Notes: a model not told the origin generated them from the sequence alone. A DNA stretch of 64,000 nt from Hydractinia symbiolongicarpus (GCF_029227915.1 NC_079876.1:20148001-20212000), one strand, 5' to 3'. Positions 49,416 to 60,619 are shown, counted from the first letter of the stretch. A program made the numbers and translations.

Positions 49416-51677
49416 ATGGCATGGAGTTACTTGATCATAATTGTAACAATTTTAACATTTCACTCTGTGACATATGGAGACGAATGTTCGGAATATTGCA
49501 CGTGCATCAAAGTTGGAAGGAGAATGGCGTTAAGATGTGAGAATCAAAACCTCACTGCAAGTAACGTGAAAGAAATTGCAGAAAAACTAGAAAAGCATGT
49601 ATTTCTAACATACGTCTCTTTCAAAGGAAACTTAATTGAGGTATTTCCAATGGAAAGTTTTCCCATATCGAAGGTACTGCAAAGAATCAACTTGTCTGCA
49701 AATAAATTGAAAAGAATACCTGAGCATTTAAAAGTCAAGATGCCTTCTTTAAGATCACTAGCCTTATCAAATAACAAAATTAGTGAGATAAATTATGAAC
49801 TTAATGGATTATCTCAGCTAGTGTATCTGTCTCTAAGCAATAATCAAGTCAATAAAATCTCCGTAAACTCTTTTAAGGGGTTAAAAGATATGCAAAGGTT
49901 GGATTTGAGCTCAAACAAAATAACTGCATTATTACCTGGAACATTCAAAGTTTTCAGAAATGCTGTTGTCGATTTATCGCATAATAAATTGGTAAGAATA
50001 TCAAACGGTGTGTTTTCGAGCTTGCATATCCGAAAGTTGATCCTAACAAACAACCGCATTGAACAGCTCGAAAGTGAATCATTTTCAAATGTCGTTATTC
50101 AAGAAGGTATATATCTCGATCAAAATAGAATTAAAAAATTACCTAATGCATTTCGAAATTCGAATTTGTCTTCATTGAATCTTAATAAAAATCCCTTGCT
50201 GTGTGACTGTACGTTATTTAAAACAGTAAAAATGATGACCGATGAAAACAGGATCTTAAAACTCGTCAACGCTCTATGTATGGCACCCGAAACCATGCTG
50301 GGCATTAATCTAGCCAATACTACCGCTTTAAAATCCGCTTGCCAGCCCTGTGACTTCCATAACTGTCCTTTTCGAAACTCTGTGTGTAAAATTAAAAAAG
50401 ATACTAACGTAAGTTGTGTTTGCAAAACGGGATTTGCAGGTGATAAATGCGAAGTTATGGAGAAAGAACGCCGAGTAAAATTAACTCCGATGGACCGTAT
50501 TTGCCTTTTTTCGTGCACGTGTAAACATGGCAATTCTTTGGTCATCAAATGCGAAGGAAAAGAGTTGACCAGCGAAAATGTGTCAGCAATAGCCAAGAAT
50601 ATACCACCGATAATTTCATACTTATCCTTTCGCAAAAATTTTATCAAATATTTCCCTACCAATGACTTTTTTATTTTAAAGAATTTAACTGTACTAGATT
50701 TATCAGAGAATATTCTCTCGACTGTTCCTATGCGGTTAGAAGTAATTGCGCCTTCGTTGAAAACACTCGTTCTGGCCAACAATACGATATCAGCTCTCAC
50801 AAATAATGTCTTTGGTAAAGTAGATCTTATGCATTCTATTGATCTAAGTAACAATAACATTGTTGAAATTTCGCCTTATTCTCTAAACGGACTGAAAAAT
50901 TTGCAAAAATTAAATTTTAGTTCAAACAAGATAACGTTGTTACCATTTGGTGTGTTCAATGCTCCTCTAAATGCTGCCTTTATTGATCTGTCGAACAACA
51001 AGTTAAAGTCGATATCCAACCGTGTATTTTCAAACAGACGCATTCAAAATATAATACTGACGAATAACCACATTGACCACCTCGAAGAAAACGCATTTTC
51101 GAACATACTAATTCAACATAGCATACATCTCAACAAAAATAAAATTCGTTTTATACCGATTGATATATTTCAAAAGTCGAATTTGTCTTTCTTAAATCTC
51201 GCCGGGAATCCTTTGTCATGCGATTGTTCGTTTTGTAAGATAGTAAAAAGTTTGATTTACGCAAGTGTGCGCGTATTACTGGATAAACCGAAATGTTTTT
51301 TCTTTTGGAAACATTCTCATTTTGTGACACGTAACAATACATCATCTAACACTTGCTGCATACCTTGTGGCAATCAGTCATGCCATAACGCAAATTCCTC
51401 TGTCGAAACCACAAAGCATAACATAACGACTTCAAGTTGCGCAAGTCTGTCATTTAAAAGTTATTATAACGCAGAATTGGTATGGGTGTTGCTGATTGGC
51501 AGTTTTTGTACTGTTTTTTTTATCTCCATAACAGCGACGATACAGTGTTATTTATGTCAAAAAGGACGGAAAGCAAAGAAATATATTGTTACAATGCAAG
51601 TGATGAAGAAATGCCCTCGTGAAGGATACGCTATAAACAGATTCAGGAAACAAAGTGAGAACTTGGGATATGTTTAA
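49416..51677 (+). CDS. LRR type I transmembrane protein with duplicated ectodomain
   Basis: A single-exon frame of 753 residues. Residues 1-21 form a signal peptide. A Cys-rich N-cap (CSEYCTC) leads to an LRR array near 60-255 (motifs such as LVYLSLSNNQVNKI and MQRLDLSSNKITAL), an LRRCT (NPLLCDC) and an EGF-like block near 312-347 (VSCVCKTGFAGDKCE). A second unit follows near 365 (CLFSCTCKHG) with its own LRRs, then an LRRCT at NPLSCDC near 599. A short Cys stretch, a Thr/Ser stalk and a membrane helix at 688-709 (LVWVLLIGSFCTVFFISI) precede a 44-residue basic tail ending ENLGYV. The layout resembles secreted/cell-surface LRR receptors of adhesion or immune type, but no known subfamily is recognised. 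The start is the first ATG, with a good signal peptide. No TIR, Ig or kinase domain. Confidence 0.88.
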   Translation: MAWSYLIIIVTILTFHSVTYGDECSEYCTCIKVGRRMALRCENQNLTASNVKEIAEKLEKHVFLTYVSFKGNLIEVFPMESFPISKVLQRINLSANKLKRIPEHLKVKMPSLRSLALSNNKISEINYELNGLSQLVYLSLSNNQVNKISVNSFKGLKDMQRLDLSSNKITALLPGTFKVFRNAVVDLSHNKLVRISNGVFSSLHIRKLILTNNRIEQLESESFSNVVIQEGIYLDQNRIKKLPNAFRNSNLSSLNLNKNPLLCDCTLFKTVKMMTDENRILKLVNALCMAPETMLGINLANTTALKSACQPCDFHNCPFRNSVCKIKKDTNVSCVCKTGFAGDKCEVMEKERRVKLTPMDRICLFSCTCKHGNSLVIKCEGKELTSENVSAIAKNIPPIISYLSFRKNFIKYFPTNDFFILKNLTVLDLSENILSTVPMRLEVIAPSLKTLVLANNTISALTNNVFGKVDLMHSIDLSNNNIVEISPYSLNGLKNLQKLNFSSNKITLLPFGVFNAPLNAAFIDLSNNKLKSISNRVFSNRRIQNIILTNNHIDHLEENAFSNILIQHSIHLNKNKIRFIPIDIFQKSNLSFLNLAGNPLSCDCSFCKIVKSLIYASVRVLLDKPKCFFFWKHSHFVTRNNTSSNTCCIPCGNQSCHNANSSVETTKHNITTSSCASLSFKSYYNAELVWVLLIGSFCTVFFISITATIQCYLCQKGRKAKKYIVTMQVMKKCPREGYAINRFRKQSENLGYV

Positions 51678-52689
51678 TATTTTTTAGTGCATTCGTAATT
51701 GTCAGGATTTTTTTAGGCAAGGTTTAAGCTTTGAACTTGTAAAGAATAACTAACTTTTAACTAGTCGTTATATCATATAACGTTTGAGACATTTTAATTT
51801 TAGATGATTTTGATGTGCACAAACGTATTTTTTTTCATAAGTCTGATTGCATAACGTTTAAAATTAATTTCTGAATTCCATATTGAAACAAATTTGAATT
51901 TTCGTTTCAGCGTTGTTGCAAAGTTTTTCCACCATCTGACGCCAGCAGTTCTTTTCACTAAAAAAATATTACAGAAAATACTAACAAAACAACAAAACGC
52001 ATACACACGCGTGATTCAGTATGCAACAATAAATCTAATAATACCTGTCATTTTTCAGCCATTTACCGTTTGTTTGATAGGCAAGAGGGGATTTTTTTTC
52101 CGTCTGCGTCATAGCCTTTTTGTCGTTTGTTTGGAACTCCCATCTTTCTAGAGAGTCTTCTTCTAGGAACTGAGACCTTGCTGAAAAATTATTTTGTAAG
52201 TTTTATTTAAAACAACAATTTTATAAGAACAACGAGGCTGAAAAATAAGAACTCAAAAAGAACACCTTAAAGTTTCCTGTTTCTTGCATATAAGAAAGTC
52301 TATAACAAGATTCTTGCTGATAATATTGAGCCCAATGTTTTTATACCAAACATATAATATACTTATCAGTGTATCATGTAAAATATAACAAAAATAAGTT
52401 TCACCTTGAAGCGCCAGTCACCCATACTGAAGTATAAGTAAATCCCCGGCTTTTCATACATACCTTTAATCTTGGAGGTTCCACCAAGCTTTAATTATAA
52501 TCATTTTTCATATAGCTTCTAAATAAATATTTTTTAGTGTAGAAAAAAAAATTAAAACTCTCACATTTGCTCGATCCAAAACCTGTATATGCGGGTAGTT
52601 GATAATTATAAGATGGATTATTTACAATTGTAAAGTAATTTTTTTTATCAAAATGTCATGTACCAAAAAGAAATTATAGCTAACCTGAG
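51678..52689. other. Intergenic, no gene recognised
   Basis: AT-rich. The 85-codon plus frame at 51894-52151 has no motif. No clear AATAAA close to the LRR stop; one lies near 52519. Confidence 0.35.
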
Positions 52690-53530
52690 CATTTAAGTTG
52701 ACGTTCATTCTAAGACGTGGTGTTAATTTGACATGTTCTTCCGTGAATTTGTGTAATTTGCGTAAACCTGGAGCACAATGATTCAGGATCCCATTCATAC
52801 ATATTTATGATGTGTTTCTACCTCATATCTTGTTCCTCAAGCCATTGTAAAGAAATCATTATATTATCAATTGGTAAAACTTTCAATTTGGAGATGCTCT
52901 ATCAAATCTCGTACATGAAAACCCACTAAAAACCTCACTAATATTCCCCATTTCCCATTTCCAATTAATTGGCCTGATGATTTTCTTTCAACCAATTCAC
53001 TTTTGATTTTGATTTCGTCAAAGCATAATGATGCATTTCTTTAATAGTCCTTCAATAAGTCGAACTTTGTTTCTTTAACTAATTTTGACAATATATCAAA
53101 CATTAAATCCACTTACTTGTGTGATAAATTGCGTATACCTTTTTGATGTGTCAAATTGGGGAGGCTTCAAAAAATTGAACTTTTTACTTATCAGTTGTTT
53201 AATGCAGCAGCTGACAACGCACTCCCCTGCTATCATGTTTTGAAAGGGTTTTTTTGTTATTGCCATAAGAGCCACTGTAGAGAATTTTCATCAAACTCAC
53301 GAGTGTTCTTACTCATTAATGCCAAATTATATTCATTTTTTTCATCTTCACAGTGACTCCATCTTTTTTAATACATTCAGACACCAAGTTAGACATACGG
53401 ATAAGTTTCACTATAGCATCTTTTTTCGATTTTTGTGTGGCAGACGTTCCTTCAGTTCAGATCTAGACAAATATCTATATTTTAATTTGGAAGAATCAGA
53501 CACTTTTCGTTTCTTTTTTTGATCCTTCTA
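52690..53530 (-). mobile_element. P-element-like (THAP9-type) transposase relic
   Basis: Read on the minus strand, pieces follow the order of a P-like transposase. KKRKVSDSSKLKYRYLSRSE lies near 53470-53515, DENSLQWLLWQ near 53258-53295, and FLKPPQFDTSKRYTQFITQ just before a GTAAGT donor at 53113-53118 (compare LPSERTLRDYTHFI in the family). Later comes HKFTEEHVKLTPRLRMNVNL near 52695-52755, again before a GT donor at 52685. Frames change and stops occur between the pieces, so the copy is dead. The homology is by eye and moderate; no inverted ends were found. Confidence 0.5.
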
Positions 53531-54320
53531 CGGTTACACGTGAACGACATGTTCTCAAAACATTTTAATAAAGCTTGGAATAATTATCTTCCAAGATCAC
53601 ATAGCAACAGTTTTTGTGTTATTACAAAGCAATTGAGCTTCGCAAGCAAAGCGAAATTGTGGAGCCCGTTTGCTACGCGAAGTATACGTCGAAATTATTA
53701 GGATTCTCCAACCTATTATAACGAAAAAAACCTGATAATTATACTTTCTAATATTTGCGTAAAACTATGGTAATAATATTTCCGATAAATATACCAATGC
53801 GCTCATATGTACCTAACCGGTAAGTGTCTCAGTCATAGAGCTGAAACTACCGTGTGAATCGGTTGTCGTAATTTTCATTAATCGATCATTGGTAATAGTG
53901 AAAGACAAGTCACAGATCTGTCTTGGCGTTTCGGTTCGGCTTGAGATGACATATAAGTGGAAACTAGTTGGTTATATATACAGAATTTTATTCACATGGA
54001 TAATAGTAAAAGTGAGGAAGCCGAAGAATCTCGCCAATAAGTGAAGGAAGGTTTGCTAGATGCAATAATTTTATGAGCTCTCTCTCTATGGCTGAGCTGG
54101 TGGGCTCTCTAATTAGGATGATAGCCCTAAAAATACCTAAAAAACGTCCTTCATTTTCTTTGTATAGTGTATAGCTATTACCCTTTGCAAATTAACGTGT
54201 TTTGCTCAGTGGGCTTTTAGCCTAGCTATAGCTATATGCATTTTTTCGCTTTTGTACTTTAAACTAGCAGTTAGACTGTTTTAAAAAATCCTTGAATTTG
54301 TTCTCACTTCCCACGATAGT
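53531..54320. other. No gene recognised
   Basis: Short repeats only, including GAGCTTCGCAAGCAAAGCGAA near 53634-53654. No coding motif was seen on either strand. Confidence 0.35.
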
Positions 54321-54323
54321 GGG

Positions 54324-55965
54324 ATGCGTAATTTCCTTCCTTGCGAAGAAAAGAAGGAAATGAAGTTTTTTTCCGTTTCCGGGAATGAAGCTTTGCATCT
54401 GCGAAGATGTCTTGACGCATGCGCCGTGAAGACAGATACAGAAGAGAAAACAATTATTAATTGTAACAAACAATCAGTTGAGTTTAAATGTTCACATAAA
54501 TCTGTAACTGGAAAAATCAGCTGCGAATTTTGGGAGAAAGACTTAAAAGCTTCCCCTTTTGTGTTGAACGTAGTGAAAAACGGATATTTTTGGCATTTGT
54601 CAAATTACAAAAATCTAGACCGTTTATTAGTAAATGGCGAGGACAAGGAATTTGTTGCGCAATTTATTTAGACGATGGTATATTTGGGTGCAAATCTTTA
54701 AATCGAGCTACGTATCACAGCGAATTAATTCAGAAGGATTTAAAAAATGGTGGTCTAACTATAAATACGAAAAAATCAGCATTGATTCCATCTCAAACTG
54801 GACAATGGTTAGGTTTTGAAATAGATACTACGAACGAAAAACTTTACGTTCCAGAGAAGAAATTAAAAAAGTTGTTATTACTCGTTAAGGTAGCATTAGA
54901 GCGCAAAAGAATCACGCCAAGACAAATGTCGAGAATTGCCGAAAATCTTATTTTCATGAGTCGCGGAATAGGCCCACTATGCAGGTTGTTCACACGACAA
55001 ATGCATATGTTTGTACAATTGAAAGATAAATGGGATTGGGATAAGGTTTATTATACCGAATCGGAATGTTTGGAAGAACTAAACTTTTGGAAATATAACT
55101 TAGATAGATACAACGGTTTTTATATTAAAAGCCAACACGTGGCTACAAAAATAGTGTATTCTGACGTCAGCGAAAAATGTTATGGCGGATACATAGTGCA
55201 ACGACTCGGTAGTATCATTGGTAAAGGAAATTTTGAAAAAACTGAAATTGGTACAAGTTCCACATACCGTGAGTTATTAGCGGTTAAAAACATTTTGTCA
55301 AGTTTCGCTAAAATCTTAAAACCTGAACAGATCCTTTGGTATTCTGATAATTTTAATGTTTCACGCATCATTGAAGTCGGTAGTACAAAACCTCATTTGC
55401 AAGCATTAGCCGTACTAATTTTCAACTTGTGTATTTAGTACGACATTAAAATTAGAATCGTCGTGGATCCCTAGAGAACTTAATACTTTGGCTGATGAGT
55501 TATCAAAATATAATGATATGGACGATTGGAAAATTTTCGGTTTGTCTGTTCAATATTTATATTACTGTGGAAAGTTTATCATTTCTTGAGCATGATAGTT
55601 TAGTAGGCGACGCTTCGGGAGATCCTTCTCCCATCATCCGGTGACAGATTCGCTGATAACTTGAACAAAAAAGTGGCAAAGTTTAATTCAAAATTTTATT
55701 GCCCAGGGACGTCTCACGTTAACTGTTCTACGGAACGATGGAATACGAAATTTAATTGGCTATGCCCTCCAATCGATCTTGTTGGTGAGACTTTACCGCA
55801 TATGAAAATTTGTAAAAGTAGCGGAGTGTTAATAGTACCTGAGTGAAAATCGGCATATTTTTGGCCGTTGCTAACACCAGACGGTAAAGTATTCTACGAC
55901 TTCGTGAAGGATTGTCTGGTATTAGACCCTAGCACAGAAAATTCGATTTTTTTCTGGATTTGTTA
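54324..55965 (+). mobile_element. DIRS-like retroelement relic (reverse transcriptase-RNase H)
   Basis: The left piece (54324 to about 54600) ends FWEKDLKASPFVLNVVKNGY, the N-terminal block of DIRS-type RT. After a shift near 54590 the reading continues SKWRGQGICCAIYLDDGIFG (the YLDD catalytic loop), GQWLGFEID, then an RNase H unit with VYSDVSEKCYGGYI, TSSTYRELLAV and WYSDNFNVSRI. It goes on past a stop at 55437 with SSWIPRELNTLADELSKYND. A later frame reads DRFADNLNKKVAKFNSKFYC to VPE at 55846, then SAYFWPLLTPDGKVFYD. The palm segment between 'KNGY' and 'KWRGQG' (the first catalytic Asp) is missing. No tyrosine recombinase or ends seen. Confidence 0.72.
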
Positions 55966-57269
55966 AATTCCGAACTCTAGCTTTACTAATAGCATTTTAG
56001 TTTTTCGAAGTTCGTATTTTGTCGTTGCAAACACTTTGTATTTCATTGGAAACTAAAAAAGCAATGTATATTAAATTATAGCACTTCTACAACTTTGAGT
56101 GAACAATCTGCAAAATTTGTGTCACAGCAACAAAGACAGTCGTTTTTTATTTTTTATTTAACTAAAATATATTTCTCTTTCATGTGTCCGTGGTAACAAG
56201 CGCGTCCAGCACGATGAAGAGAAGGAGAGCAACCAGTCAAGTTATTTAAACGACGCACAACGCTCCACAAAACTAATATAGCTAATCTGTGTATAAACGA
56301 GTTTAAGGAACCCGTGCACGATTAGGTAGCAGTACTGAATGGATCGTGTGGATGTTCCATCACAGATATCTGTTTTTCGCTCCCGGATTTACTGCATAAG
56401 TTTCTTGTAAAAATTATAATGTAAAATATGAGTTGTAACGGGTAGAAATTAACCGAATGCATGCGTTCTGACGTGAAGGGGAAATTTGTAAATATAAAAC
56501 CGTGCGTGCTGTCAAAATACCAACAAATTAAAAATACAAATACCAACAAATACCAAAAAACGCATGTTTTTATTTATTCTGTCGAATAAGGAATAGAAAA
56601 GAAGGGATAAATCCTTTTCATTATTATAGCTCGCAAACACCTGCACACACTGCTCCAACCAGGTTTACCGCCCAGGAAAAAAGCAAGATTTTATGAATAT
56701 AGCCGACGTCCCAAGACTGGAAAAAGAATGCCCAAGGAGCGCATACCGAACCTCAGGTACAAAAAGAATTTAAAGCCGAGAAATAGAATTGGGGAAACTT
56801 ACTCGTCAAAACAGAGAGGTGTTTGCTCAATGCCATATAAATAGCTAGCGATATTGACAGTGCTATATTTTGGATAAAAGAAGAGAAGAACTGTTAAATG
56901 AAAAATGATAGCTACACAATTATATTATATCTTTGTTTTCTATCTAGATAATGTCACACCTGAAAAAGGATTGCGACAAATGAAATTGACAATGATAAAT
57001 TTATACGGTACATTAACTTTAACATTTATATTATATCTACTATGCAAGGTTGACACTAACTACTCCAGCTGCTGAAGAGCATTCGATATGGCAAAGCAAG
57101 TTTGTAATAAAGTAATGATAATAATGATAATAATAACATTAATTACATTAATGTTATTATTAGTTAAAGACTATGATTCGGCCAGTTGCTTGAAAAAAAT
57201 AAATCTTGGTTTTAACGACCAAAGGCTAACCAAGATAAGCGGCGAAGAAATAGATCTTTAATCTGGCAA
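55966..57269. other. No recognised gene; one anonymous basic frame
   Basis: Mostly AT-rich. A plus-strand frame from about 56629 to 56844 encodes an Arg/Lys-rich peptide (RRPKTGKRMPKERIPNLRYK) with a stop after SMPYK. It has no ATG of its own and no recognised family, so it could be part of a decayed element or chance. A hairpin is listed separately at 57128-57162. Confidence 0.3.
57128..57162. repeat. Perfect AT-rich hairpin, 16-bp arms
   Basis: TAATAATAACATTAAT (57128-57143) is the exact reverse complement of 57147-57162 with a 3-nt loop. Confidence 0.8.
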
Positions 57270-57286
57270 ATCATGTTAACAGTAGA

Positions 57287-57507
57287 AGAACTTACTGGAT
57301 GTTGTTCTATATGCAATGACAGAGATGCAGTCATTAGATGTGATGATTGCTGTAACTGTGCTCTCTGCTGTTGTGTGTGATGATATCGTGCACACTACTC
57401 ATTCCTTATATGATCGATGTGTCTTTTTAAATGGAATACAACAAGCTATATTTCCCTTTAAAGCAATAAATAATAAGAAGGACAACAGGCATGTATACTA
57501 TAGCATT
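57287..57507 (+). pseudogene. Cys/His-rich zinc-binding fragment, possibly KDZ-transposase type
   Basis: One frame reads TGCCSICNDRDAVIRCDDCC then NCALC. After a one-base shift near 57365 another frame reads VVCDDIVHTTHSLYDRCVFLNG then IQQAI. Together the spacing C-x2-C-x8-C-x2-C...C-x2-C..H..H and the LYDRxxxxNGxxQ ending resemble the Cys-rich domain seen in KDZ-type transposase-related proteins. The match is by pattern only and rather short, so confidence is low. No downstream transposase was found. Confidence 0.33.
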
Positions 57508-57841
57508 TAGCGTAATGATTTAGTTTTATTAATTTGTGTAAAGACACATTGCATGGCTTTTACAACTCAAATGGGAGCATTGAATACACTAATTTACAGG
57601 ACCCTCGTTGATAATGTGCCAAATAGGAACTGCAAAGGTTATCCTAAGTAAATAATTATAATGTAAATATTGTTTTTTTTACAATACAGTAAATCAGTGA
57701 AGCTCAAGTGTTTCTCTTGTGAGCATTGTGATAGAAAAACAGATAACAAATTACTGATGACATGCGCATGGTAGTTACATTGAAAGGTTTGTATGTCAGA
57801 TGTACATATCCAACAAACAAAAGTTATTTTCAAAATATTAA

Positions 57842-57980
57842 TATTAAAATATTTCAAGGTGTATTGTATATTTATAGGACAGTATGACATTTTTAAATAT
57901 AGAATTTTATGTGAAGATTGCAGCGGCATTACCAATCCGTTTGATATCAGTGCTAAAACCAGGATATTGGCCATGTTCTG
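57842..57980. repeat. Left arm of a 139-bp perfect inverted repeat
   Basis: It is identical to the reverse complement of 59206-59344 over all 139 bases compared by eye. The two arms enclose the THAP gene, with 1225 bp between them. The right arm starts CAGAACATGGCCAATATCC. Confidence 0.9.
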
Positions 57981-58169
57981 GGGAACCGTTTCCACAATTG
58001 CACTAACGCCTTGTTCCTTAACCAATGAAATTATTTCTTGTTCAACCTACACTTCAAGGTCAACATCATCCTCCACACTTAAAGCCTCGGCAAGACACTG
58101 GCAAGATGATCAGAATAACCTCTAAGAAATAACGCAGGCACAACTCATATTTTGGCAATAGCATAAATT

Positions 58170-58890
58170 TTAAAACCACACTTGTTTTTTAGCGAAAGTT
58201 TCCAATCTTTTTGATGTCGATTCTCTTGAATTTTCAGGCTTACTAAAAGAAAAAATTGTTGGAACAGCATCCTTGGTCAGCTGTCTCTTTCTTTTAATAC
58301 CAGTAAGTTCAGCCTAAATAAACAAAGATTAGAAGTAGCGCCGATAAAATGATGCTAATAAAATGGGCACATTTACCCCCTGAAAATATTCGGCAGGTCC
58401 TTCCATTCCATCAAAAAGCTTCTTTCTTGAAAAACAAAGAAGAGAAACTTACGAACGCTACGAAAGATACATGTCTAACTAAATAACTTTTTTTATCGGT
58501 GTTTGTATTGGAAATTGGTATAATGTTCTTTTATAATATAAAAATGTAGAAAACGTTATTTGGTTGTGTTGTGAATATAAGTGCAAATAATGAAATGAGA
58601 AGAAATGAGAAACTTTGACCGCGCTGACTAGCTAAAATGGCGTTTTTACGAAGTGGCAATATTTTAATATGGAAGATTATTACCTGGAGATCTCTTTTAA
58701 AAGAACTATCTGTGAAGTTCGACGAACAAATATAAAAACATTGATCGCTTGGCAGATCACCTGCACGACGTATTTTGTTTAGCCATTTTTGTCTGAGTTC
58801 TTTCTTTTTCACAGACGGGATTCTGTGAAAACTTACTTCTTTATACTTCTCTAATCGATTGGAACATCGAAACGCAGAGCAACTAACCAT
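58170..58890 (-). CDS. THAP-domain protein, two exons
   Basis: Exon 1 (58890-58684) ends CTCCAG before a GTAATA donor. Exon 2 (58313-58170) follows a TTATTTAG acceptor, and both junctions are in phase 0, giving 116 residues and a stop. The product has a THAP zinc-finger layout: MVSCSAFRC (Cys4, Cys9), a FHRIPS motif, WLNKIRR, then YICSSNF. The third zinc Cys is at 55; the final zinc ligand, normally His, is Asn58. Exon 2 starts AELTG and contains DAVPTIFSF, the box that commonly follows the THAP fold. More exons could follow if a GTGTGG near 58180 acts as a donor. It lies between perfect inverted repeats. THAP proteins bind DNA; here the zinc site may be impaired. Confidence 0.62.
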
Positions 58891-59205
58891 TTTTTAAAGG
58901 TTTAAACGTAATTTACATGCAAAAAGCGATTTAATGTAAGCCAGAGGTCTTAACATGAACGTTCTCTGCGCTCGCTTAAACTTTCTGCACGATGTGATGT
59001 CATTATTTATAGTCGGGTCCAGTCCTAAATGAAATTGCGCCTGTCTGTTTTGTTATGAGAAAAAAATTGAATATGCGAAGGCGAGTACAACGATTTTAAA
59101 TAAGAAAAACAAGTGAAGTAATTTTTTTTTGATTTCTTATGCTTTTCTGAGTACGTATAAAAACAAAAAAGAAAAAAGTGATTTTTACTGGAGTTCCCCT
59201 TTAAT

Positions 59206-59344
59206 CAGAACATGGCCAATATCCTGGTTTTAGCACTGATATCAAACGGATTGGTAATGCCGCTGCAATCTTCACATAAAATTCTATATTTAAAAATGTC
59301 ATACTGTCCTATAAATATACAATACACCTTGAAATATTTTAATA
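59206..59344. repeat. Right arm of the 139-bp perfect inverted repeat
   Basis: Inverted partner of 57842-57980. Beyond its outer end (…ATTTTAATA) the two flanks differ. No clear target duplication was found. Confidence 0.9.
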
Positions 59345-60619
59345 ATATTCAAATAATAGTATTAAAACTGTTTTTGTGTTTTAAAATAATTTATTGCTAG
59401 TTCTGTTTCTAATCGACGTTACTTGTGTATTTTAAGCTTTTTGAGTTGGATTGCAAAGCTTGTGTCCTTTTTCTGAATGTAGATTGAAGTAATTTGAACA
59501 ATTATAACGCACCTCGCCGTGTATCCAATTTTGCTATTAAATCGCCATCAATGCATTTCGCTTAAGCTTCCATGAGAAAAAGGTTTCAAACGATGCGCGA
59601 AACCGTCATTAAACTAGAGCTCCAAGGGTGCCTAAGCTGCACACGTCTCTAAAATGTGTTGTAAAAACTATTTCTGTGAAAATTTCCATTTTATTTAAGA
59701 AAAGAAATTCGTCAGTCATTTTCATCATTTTTTTCATCCAACGCAGGGTGCTAGCTATTCTATAGCGATGCACTTAATGAAAGACATGATTCAGCATATT
59801 TTTCAAAATGGTCTGATTGCAAAATACGCTTGACCTGGTTTGCTTTACCAAGGAGCTTAAGTATTTTGACTGTGTGTCCGCAAAAGCCGCGTCCGTAACG
59901 GAAACACGAAATTTTAAAAATGCGCACCAATACCAAATGCGATATATTTTTGTCCACTTTGTTGCGATGATTAAATTTAAAGGACGGCGAACCCGTGGAT
60001 TTTTCCACGGGCTAACGACTAACTATATTATATTTTTTATGGAAAGAGAACTCCAAAAACGTGTAGCTAGCTACCACCACGACCTATAAAGGCTCTTTTC
60101 TTACCTCAAATGTTAAGCTGTGACTTTCACTTGACTTTTCCCTACTTGACAATTCCCTACTGCAATGACCAAAATTTTTCATAGCATGCAGTACCTTTTA
60201 GCTAGCTGGCTAGCTAGTAGCAGAACTATGTTAGTTAGATAGCAGACAAGTTTCTTTTGGCCTGGCTGGTGGGGCAATGGTGGCACTTAAAGCCATTGAT
60301 GTAAAAAATGGTCAAATGCTAACAGTGAATGTTTTTAAGAGAGACAGCCGAATTATGTTCTTCATAGATATATATAATATAGTCCTTAATACCTGCTTTA
60401 CATTCCGTTACTACATAATCAAAGGCGAGCATACTTCCATCTTTCGTCTCTCTTCCGCCATGTTTGTTTATATTTAAATGCAAGATACAATATTCCGCGG
60501 AAAAATATCCAAGTAATATACCATTAGAATATATATATATACATAAAAACAAATAAATAATATAAAATAAAATAAAGGATTAGAAAAACAAAGGTAGAAA
60601 AATGGCTATAGCAAAAAAA
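59345..60619. other. Intergenic with one inverted hairpin-repeat fragment
   Basis: AT-rich. At about 59985-60030 the phrase GAACCCGTGGATTTTTCCACGGGCTAACGACTA is an inverted copy of the start of the hairpin family seen at 34782. Small frames (59817-60089, 60277-60477, 60319-60552) have no motif. A short TA run lies near 60526-60541. Confidence 0.4.

Noticed and set aside
50120-50860. 246-codon minus frame
   Set aside because: Antisense shadow of the LRR gene; no motif.
51894-52151. 85-codon plus frame after the LRR gene
   Set aside because: No motif, no context, Phe/Arg-rich low-information composition.
53319-53701. Plus frames of 60-67 codons
   Set aside because: The minus strand here shows ordered P-like transposase motifs; these plus frames are shadows.
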